A DNA stretch of 19,384 nucleotides, from the NCBI GenBank assembly GCA_002493085.1, contig DKXQ01000198.1, positions 1-19,384 on the forward strand. Reading direction: 5' to 3'. Both the position numbers and the translations under genes were made by a program. Origin of the DNA: Lachnoclostridium sp. UBA7122 (GTDB taxonomy: Bacteria; Bacillota; Clostridia; Lachnospirales; Lachnospiraceae). The notes beneath the pieces were generated by a model. It worked only from the letters and a program-made list of their open reading frames with translations. It did no database searches and had not been told where the DNA came from. This document shows positions 6,484 to 14,684 of the stretch, one piece after another (the stretch's first letter is position 1; every line of letters begins with the position of its first letter).

Positions 6484-9177
6484 ATGAGAGAAAAGGGAAG
6501 CTATGGGAGCTTTAAAAGAAGCTGGAAACAAAAAATTAAAATTATATCTGTAATAGCAGCATTTATAGCAACTGCGATATCTGCCATAATAAAGGCAGAT
6601 GCTGCTTATCCAGATGATTACAGTGGTATTGGCACATGTGATGACAGCATTGGCGGTAAAAGCATAACAGGTGCCAGAATATCGAAGAATTCAGAAATAC
6701 TTAACTATGCGCTTGATATCTGGGAAAAAACTAGTGACAATAAGTGGGAACACACAGGGAGCAACATAGACGGGCATGTAAGTGATACAGGACTGCCTTC
6801 CAGCAATCCTGTATTTATAAAAGGAGAATCCGGGCTTAGGTTCGGGCTTAATATTAACAGCATAAAAAGCAGCCTGCCTAAAGATGGAAGCATTGTAATA
6901 AAAAAGTGCAAAAGAGGGAAAACCCTATATAAAAAAGCTGAGTATACATACCAGACAGAGGCTGAAAACGAGGTAGATGATTCAATTTCACTTTTAAAGC
7001 AGGCATCAAAAGGCATATCAAAGGCAGAACTGCCATCTACGGAGTATAGCTTTGAAAGTGCTTCGTATATATATGATATATATGATGCAGCTGTTATAGG
7101 GCAGGATGGTGATATATGTACAGTTCTGGATGACTGCAGTATAATAAGTGAAGGCTCCGCTTATTATAGTGCTGAAGATGAGTATATTATAAGGAAACTG
7201 CCTATAGCAGAGCATAATGAAATGGACGGGTACACATGCAGTTTTAACGGATGGTATACACAAGAGGGATATAAACTATGCACTGGTGATGCTATAGACA
7301 TTAACTCAAAGATATATCCACGCTGGGATATTTCACGTATAACATATAATGTTAATTATATAGATATTCTTGGAGATTTGCCTGATGGAAAAGTTCTTGG
7401 CACAAGCACATCAACAGTATATTGCAATGATGAAGCCAGTGGTTCAGATATAGGAAGTGATAAAAATGCAGGCAAATACTATAAAGGGCTCTATTATGAC
7501 AGCTGTACATCAGTAATTGTAAAAGAAGACTGTAATGTATACAGGTATTTCAGGCCTGCGCTATATAATATAATTTTTAATGGCAGTATGGAATCTTCTG
7601 GCGGGACAGCACCACTTTATAACTGCACATATGGCAGTACATATAAACTTACAGAAAATGGTTTTAAAAGAAATGGAGTTATTACACTGGACTTAAATGC
7701 AGAAGATGCTACATGTGCCACAAAAAGCATAAATGTGGCATATAAGTTTATGGGCTGGGCAGAAACATCCAGTGGCAGTGCTGTATATACAGACTGTGAA
7801 AGTGTATCAGACCTTTGTCTGGAAGACTGTGAAAAACATTTATATGCAGTATGGGACGGTGGGAATATAGAAATTAGTGCTGTACCTGAAAGGAAGGGAT
7901 ACAAATTTGACGGCTGGTCCAAAGACAAATCCAGCACATCTGGCAATACATGGTTTGATGTTTCTGGCAGCAATAATTGTACACTATATGCAATCTGGAT
8001 AAAAAAAGAAGAAGATACAGATAATAATGGAACAGGAGATATTGCAGGCAGTGGGGAAACAGATAAAAAACCAGATGGAAATAATAGTACAAATAATAGC
8101 AGCAGTGGAAATACAGGCAGCAGTAACACCAGTACAGATAGTGGAAACAGCAGTATAAGTGGTGGCAGCAGTAATACAAGCGGAGGAGGCAGCAACAGTA
8201 CAGGCAGCAGTACAAGTGGTGGAAACAGCAGTAGTACAAATGGAGGCAGCAGTGGTACAAGTGGAGGCAGCAACAGTACAGGTGGTGGCAGCAGCAGTAC
8301 AAGTGGCGGCAGCAGTACAGGCAGCGGAAGCAACAGTACAGGTGGTGGCAGCAACAGTACAGGCAGTGGCAGCAATAATACAAGTGGCAGCAGCAGTACA
8401 GGCAGTGGCAGCAGTACAGGCAGTGGCAGCAATAGTACAGGAGGAGGCAGCAACAATACAAGTGGCAGTAGCAGCAACAGTAGTAATACAGACAGTAATA
8501 ATAATAGTACAAACAGTGGAAACAGTACTGGTACAGTAAACAGTATAAATACAGGCAGCAATAGCATTAATAAAAAGCCATCTGCTGGAAACCAGATTAC
8601 GGCCAGTGGAAGCAGCGTTACTGGCAATAGCAGCGGTAATAGCAGTACAAATATTAATAATGGCAGTACATCTGCCAGCGGCAACACTATAATGCAAGAT
8701 AAAGATATTAAAACGGATAGTAAAAAAAGCAATAAAAAAGATGGAATTTCCAAAGAAACAATAGTCTATCCAGAGCCTGGCAAAAAATATACAAAATCTG
8801 GAATAACATATAAGATTATAAAAAGCAGCAGACAGAAAAGGACTGTTAAAGTAGTAAGGGCAAAAAAGAAAATTACAAAGGCAAAAATACCTGGCAGCAT
8901 TAAAATAAAAGGACATAAATACAAAGTAGTATCTATTGCTAAAAAAGCTTTTATAAAATGTGGCCAGCTGCAGAAAGTAATTATTGGAACAAATATTAAA
9001 AGCATTGGAAAAAAGGCTTTTTATAAAAGTAAAATGCTTGGAAAAATTACAATAAAAAGCCTTAAACTTAAAAGCATTGGAAAAAAAGCTTTTAAGCATA
9101 TAAAATCAAGATGTGCTGTTAAAATAGCAGGCAGCAGGAAATATTCACAAAAAGTTTTTGCAATGATTAACCAGTAA
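6484..9177 (+). CDS. Secreted surface protein with InlB/Listeria-Bacteroides-type repeats, Ser/Gly/Asn/Thr linker and BspA-type LRR tail
   Basis: This 897-residue protein is exported: a basic start and a hydrophobic stretch (about residues 17-36) end in a likely signal-peptidase site around KADAAYP (residues 37-43). Residues about 45-510 include modules with the FNGWY / FMGWAE / FDGWSK pattern, each ending in a Trp or WD turn (about 250-280, 415-460, 470-507), typical of Listeria-Bacteroides (Flg_new-type) repeats. A disordered linker of almost only Ser, Gly, Asn and Thr covers 532-735. The last 150 residues are very Lys-rich and contain the BspA-type LRR pattern (IGKKAF repeated), a C-terminal module common in Lachnospiraceae secreted proteins. 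There is no LPxTG signal, so attachment may be through the basic tail and anionic wall polymers (inference). The start has AGGAAGG six nucleotides upstream. It converges on the deaminase gene with only 10 nt between stops. Ligand and role are unknown. Confidence 0.88.
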   Translation: MREKGSYGSFKRSWKQKIKIISVIAAFIATAISAIIKADAAYPDDYSGIGTCDDSIGGKSITGARISKNSEILNYALDIWEKTSDNKWEHTGSNIDGHVSDTGLPSSNPVFIKGESGLRFGLNINSIKSSLPKDGSIVIKKCKRGKTLYKKAEYTYQTEAENEVDDSISLLKQASKGISKAELPSTEYSFESASYIYDIYDAAVIGQDGDICTVLDDCSIISEGSAYYSAEDEYIIRKLPIAEHNEMDGYTCSFNGWYTQEGYKLCTGDAIDINSKIYPRWDISRITYNVNYIDILGDLPDGKVLGTSTSTVYCNDEASGSDIGSDKNAGKYYKGLYYDSCTSVIVKEDCNVYRYFRPALYNIIFNGSMESSGGTAPLYNCTYGSTYKLTENGFKRNGVITLDLNAEDATCATKSINVAYKFMGWAETSSGSAVYTDCESVSDLCLEDCEKHLYAVWDGGNIEISAVPERKGYKFDGWSKDKSSTSGNTWFDVSGSNNCTLYAIWIKKEEDTDNNGTGDIAGSGETDKKPDGNNSTNNSSSGNTGSSNTSTDSGNSSISGGSSNTSGGGSNSTGSSTSGGNSSSTNGGSSGTSGGSNSTGGGSSSTSGGSSTGSGSNSTGGGSNSTGSGSNNTSGSSSTGSGSSTGSGSNSTGGGSNNTSGSSSNSSNTDSNNNSTNSGNSTGTVNSINTGSNSINKKPSAGNQITASGSSVTGNSSGNSSTNINNGSTSASGNTIMQDKDIKTDSKKSNKKDGISKETIVYPEPGKKYTKSGITYKIIKSSRQKRTVKVVRAKKKITKAKIPGSIKIKGHKYKVVSIAKKAFIKCGQLQKVIIGTNIKSIGKKAFYKSKMLGKITIKSLKLKSIGKKAFKHIKSRCAVKIAGSRKYSQKVFAMINQ
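8077..8688 (+). repeat. Low-complexity repeat tract encoding the Ser/Gly/Asn/Thr linker
   Basis: About 612 bp (204 codons) made from a few codons, mainly AGC/AGT, ACA, GGC/GGA/GGT and AAC/AAT. TCN serine codons are almost absent, as expected if the tract grew by slippage or unequal recombination of AGY-rich units. One exact 24-bp direct repeat occurs at 8269-8292 and again at 8329-8352, a 60-bp period. Shorter GGCAGTGGCAGCA-type units recur around 8361-8430. The tract lacks stop codons in several frames, which produces long spurious reading frames on both strands. Confidence 0.9.
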
Positions 9178-9187
9178 CACAGCCAGA

Positions 9188-9670
9188 CTATAATTTTAAT
9201 ACAATATCCTTGTTAATAGCTTTATATTGTCTGAAAGAAACCCCTGCAGATTTCATCATACGTTTAGCGGCGATTACTGACGGAGTATCTGAATACTTAT
9301 CAGACAGGTATATTACTTCATGTATGCCTGACTGTATAAGGGCTTTTGTACATTCATTACATGGAAAAAGAGTAGTATATATTTTAGCATTGCGCATATC
9401 AGTGCCTGTATAATTTAAAATAGCATTTAATTCAGCATGGCATACATACAGGTATTTTTCATCAAGCGGGTTACTGGCAGTACGTTCCCATGGGTATTCA
9501 TCATCTGGGCATCCTGCTGGCATGCCATTGTAACCTACAGAAAGTATCCGGTTACTCTCACTAACTATGCATGCACCTACACTTGTATTTGGGTCTTTGC
9601 TGCGTTCAGCAGAAAGAAGTGCAATTCCCATAAAATATTCATCCCATTTAAGATATTGCTGTTTTTTCAT
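9188..9670 (-). CDS. dCMP deaminase family protein (ComEB-like)
   Basis: The family deaminates dCMP to dUMP, feeding dTMP synthesis in the cytoplasm. The 160-residue protein carries the full zinc deaminase signature: CHAELNAI with ligand His78 and catalytic Glu80, and PCNEC with Cys104 and Cys107. The VGACIV strand and the DPNTSVG segment near residues 26-32 are also typical. The length is close to other bacterial dCMP deaminases and nothing appears missing. On the minus strand an AGGGG ribosome site lies about 7 nt before the ATG. It lies downstream of rpsT on the same strand but behind the rpsT terminator. No clear promoter of its own is visible in the short gap, so expression may rely on read-through. 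The late-competence protein ComEB belongs to the same family. Confidence 0.93.
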   Translation of the reverse strand: MKKQQYLKWDEYFMGIALLSAERSKDPNTSVGACIVSESNRILSVGYNGMPAGCPDDEYPWERTASNPLDEKYLYVCHAELNAILNYTGTDMRNAKIYTTLFPCNECTKALIQSGIHEVIYLSDKYSDTPSVIAAKRMMKSAGVSFRQYKAINKDIVLKL

Positions 9671-9714
9671 ATGTATCCCCTTTCAATAGGCAGGCAGTTT
9701 AGAACAAAGAGCTG

Positions 9715-9750
9715 TAAAAAAGAGCTGCCCACACCGAAAGGCAGTTCTTT
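9715..9750 (-). terminator. Intrinsic terminator after rpsT
   Basis: Read on the minus strand, AAGAACTGCC (9749-9740) pairs with GGCAGCTCTT (9729-9720) with one A-C mismatch around a 10-nt loop, then runs into TTTTTT (9721-9716). It starts about 12 nt after the rpsT stop. The plus-strand reading also folds, with a G-U pair and a T run, so it may work both ways. Confidence 0.8.
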
Positions 9751-9761
9751 TTATACATTAA

Positions 9762-10025
9762 TTATGCAATTTTGTTTACAGCAAGAGTAAGACGGGAAAC
9801 TTTTCTTGAAGCTGTTTTTTTGTGTAAGATACCTTTTCTTGCAGCCTTGTCAATTTCTTTTACAGCTGCAGTGAGCGCTGTGCCAGCAGCAGCTTTATCA
9901 TTAGCGGCAATAGCTGTATTAACGCGCTTAATAGCTGTTTTCACTCTGGATTTTACAGCTTTATTTCTCTCTGCATTTCTGCGGTCAATTAAAATTCTTT
10001 TCTTTGCTGATTTAATGTTAGCCAT
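9762..10025 (-). CDS. rpsT: 30S ribosomal protein S20
   Basis: S20 is a primary binder of 16S rRNA in the small ribosomal subunit. The 87-residue length and the strongly basic, Ala/Lys-rich helical composition are standard. The N-terminus MANIKSAKKRI and the central RNxxRNKAxKSRVKTAIK-like stretch match the family. A strong GGAGGTG ribosome site precedes the ATG by about 7 nt on the minus strand. The gene has its own promoter (10128-10156), a leader of about 95 nt and its own terminator. It is divergent from gpr, as is common in Firmicutes where rpsT sits next to the gpr-spoIIP-lepA cluster. Confidence 0.98.
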   Translation of the reverse strand: MANIKSAKKRILIDRRNAERNKAVKSRVKTAIKRVNTAIAANDKAAAGTALTAAVKEIDKAARKGILHKKTASRKVSRLTLAVNKIA

Positions 10026-10127
10026 TATTTACACCTCCAAATGGTTAGTACTTTTGATTTACATATGTTGTGGTATAATCATTCCATTAAACTTAACACG
10101 GTTCATCCAACGGAAATACACTTATAT

Positions 10128-10156
10128 ATAATAGTAGAAATAACCAAATGTGTCAA
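10128..10156 (-). promoter_or_regulatory. rpsT promoter (TTGACA - 17 bp - TATTAT)
   Basis: On the minus strand a perfect -35 TTGACA (10156-10151) and a -10 TATTAT (10133-10128) are spaced by exactly 17 bp, about 100 nt before the rpsT start codon. This near-consensus layout fits a highly expressed ribosomal protein gene. Confidence 0.85.
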
Positions 10157-10247
10157 TACATTTTTAATTTAAGTTTTCTGATTGAATTGTAATGTAAAAA
10201 ATGCAGATACTGTTACTATAAGATGCAGGAAAGGGGATGGATTGGGA

Positions 10248-11171
10248 ATGATAGAGAAAAGAACAGACCTTGCTATAGAAGCAAGGGAAAGTTATCCAGA
10301 GGACAATGTAGAAATTGAGGGAGTCATTTTAAATGAACAAATTGTGCAGAAAGGACGTATAAGAATTAGCACAGTAAATATAGTTAATGAATATGGTGCA
10401 GACTGGATGAAAAAACCAGTTGGCAATTATGTTACTATTGAGTTTACTGATAAAAGTATGTATATGGATGATGCAGATACGAAAAAATTTGAGCATAAGG
10501 TAAAAGAAATAATATGTAATATACTTTCAGATATGATAAAGGAGAAACATGAAAAAAAAGACAAAGAAACATTTATGGTTACAGGGCTTGGCAACAGGTT
10601 TGCTACTCCTGATGCCCTTGGGCCTGTGGTTATGGAAAAAGTAATGGTAAACAGGCATATGGTCCGTGAATTTGGTGAGAAAATGTTACAAAATAATAAA
10701 ATCGTCTGTGCAATTACTCCTGGCGTTATGGCACAGACAGGCATGGATACTTATGAAGTGCTTAATGGACTTGTAGAAAATATAAAGCCTGATTTTATAC
10801 TGGTAGTAGATGCCCTTGCGTCAAGAAGCATAGGCAGGCTGTGCAGGACTATACAGATAACAGATACCGGGATTTCACCAGGTGCAGGCATTGGCAATAA
10901 CAGACATAAAATCAATGAAGATACTCTTGGAGTACCAGTTATTGCAATAGGTGTTCCTACAGTTGTAGATGCAGCTGTAATAGTTAGTGAGTGTATGGAA
11001 GAAACTTTAGAAAAACAGGGACTTTCAGAAAAAGAAATACAAATTTTCCTTGAAAGCATTGCTGGCAACAGTACAAAAAACCTGTTTGTAACACCAAAAG
11101 ATATTGATGAACAGGTACGCTGGATTGGCGGGCTGGTCTCAGGCGGCATAAACAATTTTTTTAAAAATTAA
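10248..11171 (+). CDS. gpr: Germination protease, cleaves small acid-soluble spore proteins
   Basis: GPR degrades the DNA-protecting SASPs when a spore germinates; it is made as a zymogen in the forespore. The protein shows the family signature: RTDLAIEA near the N-terminus, GLGNRFATPDALGP in the middle, then KPDFILVVDALASRSIGRL, TDTGISPGAGIGNNR and GVPVIAIGVPTVVDAA. I place the start at ATG 10248 (307 residues) because AGGAAAGGGG lies 10 nt upstream. A longer frame from TTG 10182 would add 22 residues but has no ribosome site. With the ATG start only four residues precede RTDLA, compared with the roughly 15-residue propeptide of Bacillus GPR, so autoprocessing here may differ. No convincing sigma-G promoter could be picked out. 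spoIIP follows after about 125 nt. Confidence 0.95.
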   Translation: MIEKRTDLAIEARESYPEDNVEIEGVILNEQIVQKGRIRISTVNIVNEYGADWMKKPVGNYVTIEFTDKSMYMDDADTKKFEHKVKEIICNILSDMIKEKHEKKDKETFMVTGLGNRFATPDALGPVVMEKVMVNRHMVREFGEKMLQNNKIVCAITPGVMAQTGMDTYEVLNGLVENIKPDFILVVDALASRSIGRLCRTIQITDTGISPGAGIGNNRHKINEDTLGVPVIAIGVPTVVDAAVIVSECMEETLEKQGLSEKEIQIFLESIAGNSTKNLFVTPKDIDEQVRWIGGLVSGGINNFFKN

Positions 11172-11295
11172 AATGAATAGAAAACAGGGCAGCCTCATAT
11201 TTATGGTATAAGATAACAACGTCAATTCTGGAATTTTATATTACTGTTCCACATTACTGTTTAAGTCATTATAAGTGGCATGGAGGTTAGTTATT

Positions 11296-12762
11296 ATGAA
11301 GGAAAACAGAAAACCGGCATGGGCAATATCATGCATTATTATAATAATTCTGATAACTATGTGGACAGGTACTCTTATGAGGGATAAAGACAGTCTTGTG
11401 GAGAATATACAAGATATATTTATAAAGTATATTGTGGATGCAGGAATGTCAAATATAGATATTGTGAAATTGTCACAAAGTGATAATGATGCATCATTCC
11501 AGTGGAAAATGATTTTTGATGCATGTCCTTTTATGACATATCTTGTTGAAAACAGTGGAGATATCGATAAAAAATCTATGCAGGGCTCTAAAAGCCTTTC
11601 ATCAATCTACCCAGGATACAGGAGCAGGAATTTTTTATGGAGCGGGGCAGGTAATGATATGGCTGTGACAAACAGGCTTTTTGAAAATTCAGATATACAG
11701 ATTGCAGATTTAATACAGGAAGAGGAAGATTATGAAAAAATGCTTGCTGAAAATGAAAGATTAAAAAATGGAATACAAGATGTAGCAGATAGTGCTGAAG
11801 AAAATATAGAGGAGAATCCAGAAGAAAATATAGAGGAAAATACAAAGCAGGATTCTGAGGATAATTCTGATACTGCTACAGAGGATAAAAGCGATGGGAA
11901 AACTAAAAAAGACAACAGCAAAAAAGATAATAAGAGTTCTGGCAATACTGCGAGCACAGTATTTTCACCACAAGTAAAAAATAATTTAATTACTATACAA
12001 AAGCTGAAAAGGAGCAAAAGCCGTTCCTATCTTTTAAAAAATTTTTATATAACAGACTCATCAACATCTATTGATAATTCAATTTTTAATGTTGAAAAAC
12101 TGCTTTCTAAAGATGTTACTATGAAAAAAAGTAATAAACCACAGATTTTGATTTTTCATACACATGGTGCTTCTGAAGCGTTTATAGATAGTAAAAAAGG
12201 AAAGCAATCTGATTCAATTATCGGTGTTGGAAGCAGGCTGTCATATATACTTCGTAAAAAATATGGTTATAATGTTATCCATGATACAACTGCATATGAT
12301 AAAATAAATGGAAGCATTGACAGAAATAAAGCATATAATAATGCAGCAGCAGGGATATCAGAAATATTAGAGAAGAATCCATCAATAGAAGTTGTAATAG
12401 ATTTACACAGGGATGGTGTAGGCAATGCAGTACACAGGCTTACTACAATTGATGGAAAACGGACTGCACAGGTTATGTTTTTTAATGGGCTGTCAAGAAA
12501 CGCATCAGGCAATATAGATTATCTTTATAATAAAAACCTACAGGCAAATCTTTCATTCAGCCTGCAGATGAAGTTAAAATGTATGGAGAATTATCCTGAC
12601 TTTGCAAAGCCTGTGTATTTAAAAAATTACAGGTACAATATGCACTTGCGTGAAAAATTCCTTCTAATTGAACTTGGTAATGAAAACAATACGGTAGAAG
12701 AAGCTAAAAATGCAATGGAGCCATTAGCAAAGGTGCTGGACCAGGTCTTAACGGGAAAGTAG
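11296..12762 (+). CDS. spoIIP: Stage II sporulation protein P, peptidoglycan amidase/endopeptidase
   Basis: SpoIIP works with SpoIID and SpoIIM to degrade septal peptidoglycan so the mother-cell membrane can engulf the forespore. This 488-residue protein has one N-terminal membrane segment (about residues 10-28), a variable region, a charged linker (about 150-225) and the SpoIIP domain from about 278 to the end. Conserved parts are the HTHGASE segment (His288, His290, Glu294), DLHRDG (His371), RYNMH and ELGNENNTVEEA near the end. I chose ATG 11296 over GTG 11275 because TGGAGG lies 9 nt before it, inside the longer frame. The linker contains a tandem 8-residue repeat (EENIEENP then EENIEENT, residues 168-183) encoded by a 24-bp repeat. 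Gene order gpr-spoIIP-lepA is the classic Firmicutes arrangement. Confidence 0.95.
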   Translation: MKENRKPAWAISCIIIIILITMWTGTLMRDKDSLVENIQDIFIKYIVDAGMSNIDIVKLSQSDNDASFQWKMIFDACPFMTYLVENSGDIDKKSMQGSKSLSSIYPGYRSRNFLWSGAGNDMAVTNRLFENSDIQIADLIQEEEDYEKMLAENERLKNGIQDVADSAEENIEENPEENIEENTKQDSEDNSDTATEDKSDGKTKKDNSKKDNKSSGNTASTVFSPQVKNNLITIQKLKRSKSRSYLLKNFYITDSSTSIDNSIFNVEKLLSKDVTMKKSNKPQILIFHTHGASEAFIDSKKGKQSDSIIGVGSRLSYILRKKYGYNVIHDTTAYDKINGSIDRNKAYNNAAAGISEILEKNPSIEVVIDLHRDGVGNAVHRLTTIDGKRTAQVMFFNGLSRNASGNIDYLYNKNLQANLSFSLQMKLKCMENYPDFAKPVYLKNYRYNMHLREKFLLIELGNENNTVEEAKNAMEPLAKVLDQVLTGK

Positions 12763-12852
12763 AAAAATAAAATGAAAAATTGCAATTATTGGGATATAAT
12801 GTTATGATAAACATGTTGCAACCAGTAAAAATAGAGCAGAAATGAGGAACAT

Positions 12853-14673
12853 ATGGAAAAAATAGAACAGTCACATATCCGCAATTTTTGTATTATTGCC
12901 CATATAGACCATGGGAAATCAACTTTAGCAGACAGGATTATTGAAATGACAGGACTTCTTACAAGCCGTGAGATGCAGGCGCAAGTGCTTGACAATATGG
13001 AGCTTGAAAGAGAGAGAGGCATAACGATTAAAGCGCAGACAGTGCGTATAGTATATAAAGCCCGTAATGGTGAAGAATATATATTTAACCTTATAGATAC
13101 ACCCGGGCATGTCGATTTTAACTATGAGGTGTCAAGAAGCCTCGCTGCCTGTGAAGGTGCAATACTTATAGTAGATGCTGCACAGGGGATAGAAGCACAG
13201 ACACTTGCTAACTGTTATCTGGCTATAGACCATGATTTAGAGGTAGTGCCTGTTATTAATAAAATTGACCTGCCTAGTGCAGAGCCAGCACGTGTAAAAG
13301 ATGAGATAGAGGACATAATAGGGCTTGATGCGTCAGATGCACCTCTGGTTTCTGCTAAAAACGGTATAAATATAGAACAGGTACTTGAACAGATTATTGA
13401 AAAAATTCCTGCACCTTCAGGAGATGAAAACGGACCATTTAAGGCAATTATTTTTGACTCAGTATATGACGCTTATAAAGGTGTAATAATATTTTGCCGT
13501 GTATTTGACGGTTCAGTCCAAAAAGGGCAGGAAATCCTTATGATGGCGACAGGTGCAAAAGCAGATGTAGTAGAAACAGGCGTATTTGGTGCAGGAAGGT
13601 TTATCCCGTCAGACGGGCTGTCTGCAGGGATGGTTGGATATATTACAGCAAGCCTTAAAAATGTACAGGATACGCGTGTCGGTGATACAGTAACGCTTGC
13701 AGACAATCCATGTAAAGAGGCATTGCCCGGATATAAAAAAGTACAGCCAATGGTTTACTGTGGGCTTTATCCTTCAGATGGTGCAAAATATCCTGATTTA
13801 AGGGATGCACTTGAAAAACTCCAGCTAAATGATGCAGCTCTCCAGTTTGAAGCAGAAACATCTATTGCACTTGGATTTGGTTTCAGATGCGGATTTTTAG
13901 GGCTTCTCCATCTTGAAATAATCCAGGAAAGGCTTGAAAGAGAGTACAGTTTAGACCTTGTCACAACAGCACCGAGTGTTATTTACCATGTATATAAAAC
14001 AAATGGCAGTATGGTAGAAGTAACCAATCCTTCAAACCTGCCTGACCCATCAGAAATAGAACATATGGAAGAACCTGTAGTATCGGCTGAAATTATGGTG
14101 ACTAAAGAATTTGTAGGCTCTATAATGACACTGTGCCAGGAAAGAAGAGGAATTTACATTGGAATGGAGTATATGGAAGAAACACGTGCCCTTTTAAAAT
14201 ACGAGCTTCCATTAAATGAGATAATATATGATTTCTTTGATGCACTTAAATCACGTTCAAGAGGCTATGCATCACTTGACTATGATATGAAAGGCTATAT
14301 GCCATCAAAACTTGTAAAACTTGATATTCTTGTAAACCATGAAGAAATAGATGCACTTTCATTTATCCTGCATGCAGATACTGCATATGAACGCGGACGT
14401 AAAATGTGTGAGAAACTTAAAAAAGAAATACCACGGCAGCTTTTCGAGATACCTATACAGGCAGCAATAGGCAGCAAAATAATTGCAAGGGAAACTGTTA
14501 AAGCAATGAGAAAAGATGTACTTGCAAAGTGTTATGGCGGTGACATCTCAAGAAAGCGGAAGCTGCTTGAAAAGCAGAAAGAAGGCAAAAAGCGCATGAG
14601 GCAGTTTGGAAGTGTGGAGATACCACAACAGGCATTTATGAGTGTATTAAAACTTGATGATGACAGCAAATAA
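12853..14673 (+). CDS. lepA: Elongation factor 4 (LepA), ribosome-bound GTPase
   Basis: LepA/EF4 is a translational GTPase of the EF-G superfamily that acts on the ribosome and affects initiation and stress adaptation. The 606-residue length is normal. The GTPase motifs are intact: the P-loop AHIDHGKST (residues 16-24), DTPGH and NKID. EF-G-like domains follow, then the LepA-specific C-terminus with GGDISRKRKLLEKQKEGKKR and the terminal VEIPQQAF segment. A GAGGAA ribosome site lies about 5 nt before the ATG. A TATAAT sits at 12795-12800 in the 90-nt gap after spoIIP, but no matching -35 is visible at proper spacing, so a separate promoter is only possible. hemW starts 11 nt downstream, so the two are surely co-transcribed. 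Confidence 0.98.
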   Translation: MEKIEQSHIRNFCIIAHIDHGKSTLADRIIEMTGLLTSREMQAQVLDNMELERERGITIKAQTVRIVYKARNGEEYIFNLIDTPGHVDFNYEVSRSLAACEGAILIVDAAQGIEAQTLANCYLAIDHDLEVVPVINKIDLPSAEPARVKDEIEDIIGLDASDAPLVSAKNGINIEQVLEQIIEKIPAPSGDENGPFKAIIFDSVYDAYKGVIIFCRVFDGSVQKGQEILMMATGAKADVVETGVFGAGRFIPSDGLSAGMVGYITASLKNVQDTRVGDTVTLADNPCKEALPGYKKVQPMVYCGLYPSDGAKYPDLRDALEKLQLNDAALQFEAETSIALGFGFRCGFLGLLHLEIIQERLEREYSLDLVTTAPSVIYHVYKTNGSMVEVTNPSNLPDPSEIEHMEEPVVSAEIMVTKEFVGSIMTLCQERRGIYIGMEYMEETRALLKYELPLNEIIYDFFDALKSRSRGYASLDYDMKGYMPSKLVKLDILVNHEEIDALSFILHADTAYERGRKMCEKLKKEIPRQLFEIPIQAAIGSKIIARETVKAMRKDVLAKCYGGDISRKRKLLEKQKEGKKRMRQFGSVEIPQQAFMSVLKLDDDSK

Positions 14674-14684
14674 AGGCAGACAAT

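Noticed and set aside
6459..6515. 18-codon mini-frame starting ATG 6459 and overlapping the start of the secreted protein gene
   Set aside because: The GGGGG upstream is too far from its ATG for a good ribosome site and the peptide is just charged residues from the purine-rich Shine-Dalgarno region of the next gene.
7617..9099. Very long open frames on the minus strand (378, 371 and 212 codons) and a 126-codon plus-strand frame across the linker region
   Set aside because: They mirror the low-complexity linker codons, giving near-monotonous Leu/Pro/Val, Cys/Tyr or Ala/Thr proteins with no domain sense and no ribosome sites. The sense frame has a signal peptide and recognisable modules.
9437..10131. 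Plus-strand frames of 117 and 119 codons across the deaminase and rpsT region
   Set aside because: Antisense shadows of the deaminase and rpsT genes, without start signals or family resemblance.
11172..11295. Sigma-E promoter before spoIIP
   Set aside because: Expected from the biology, but I could not find paired -35 and -10 elements with acceptable match and spacing.
12795..12800. TATAAT upstream of lepA as a promoter
   Set aside because: No -35-like hexamer at 16-18 bp and no TG extension; AT-rich spacer makes chance likely.
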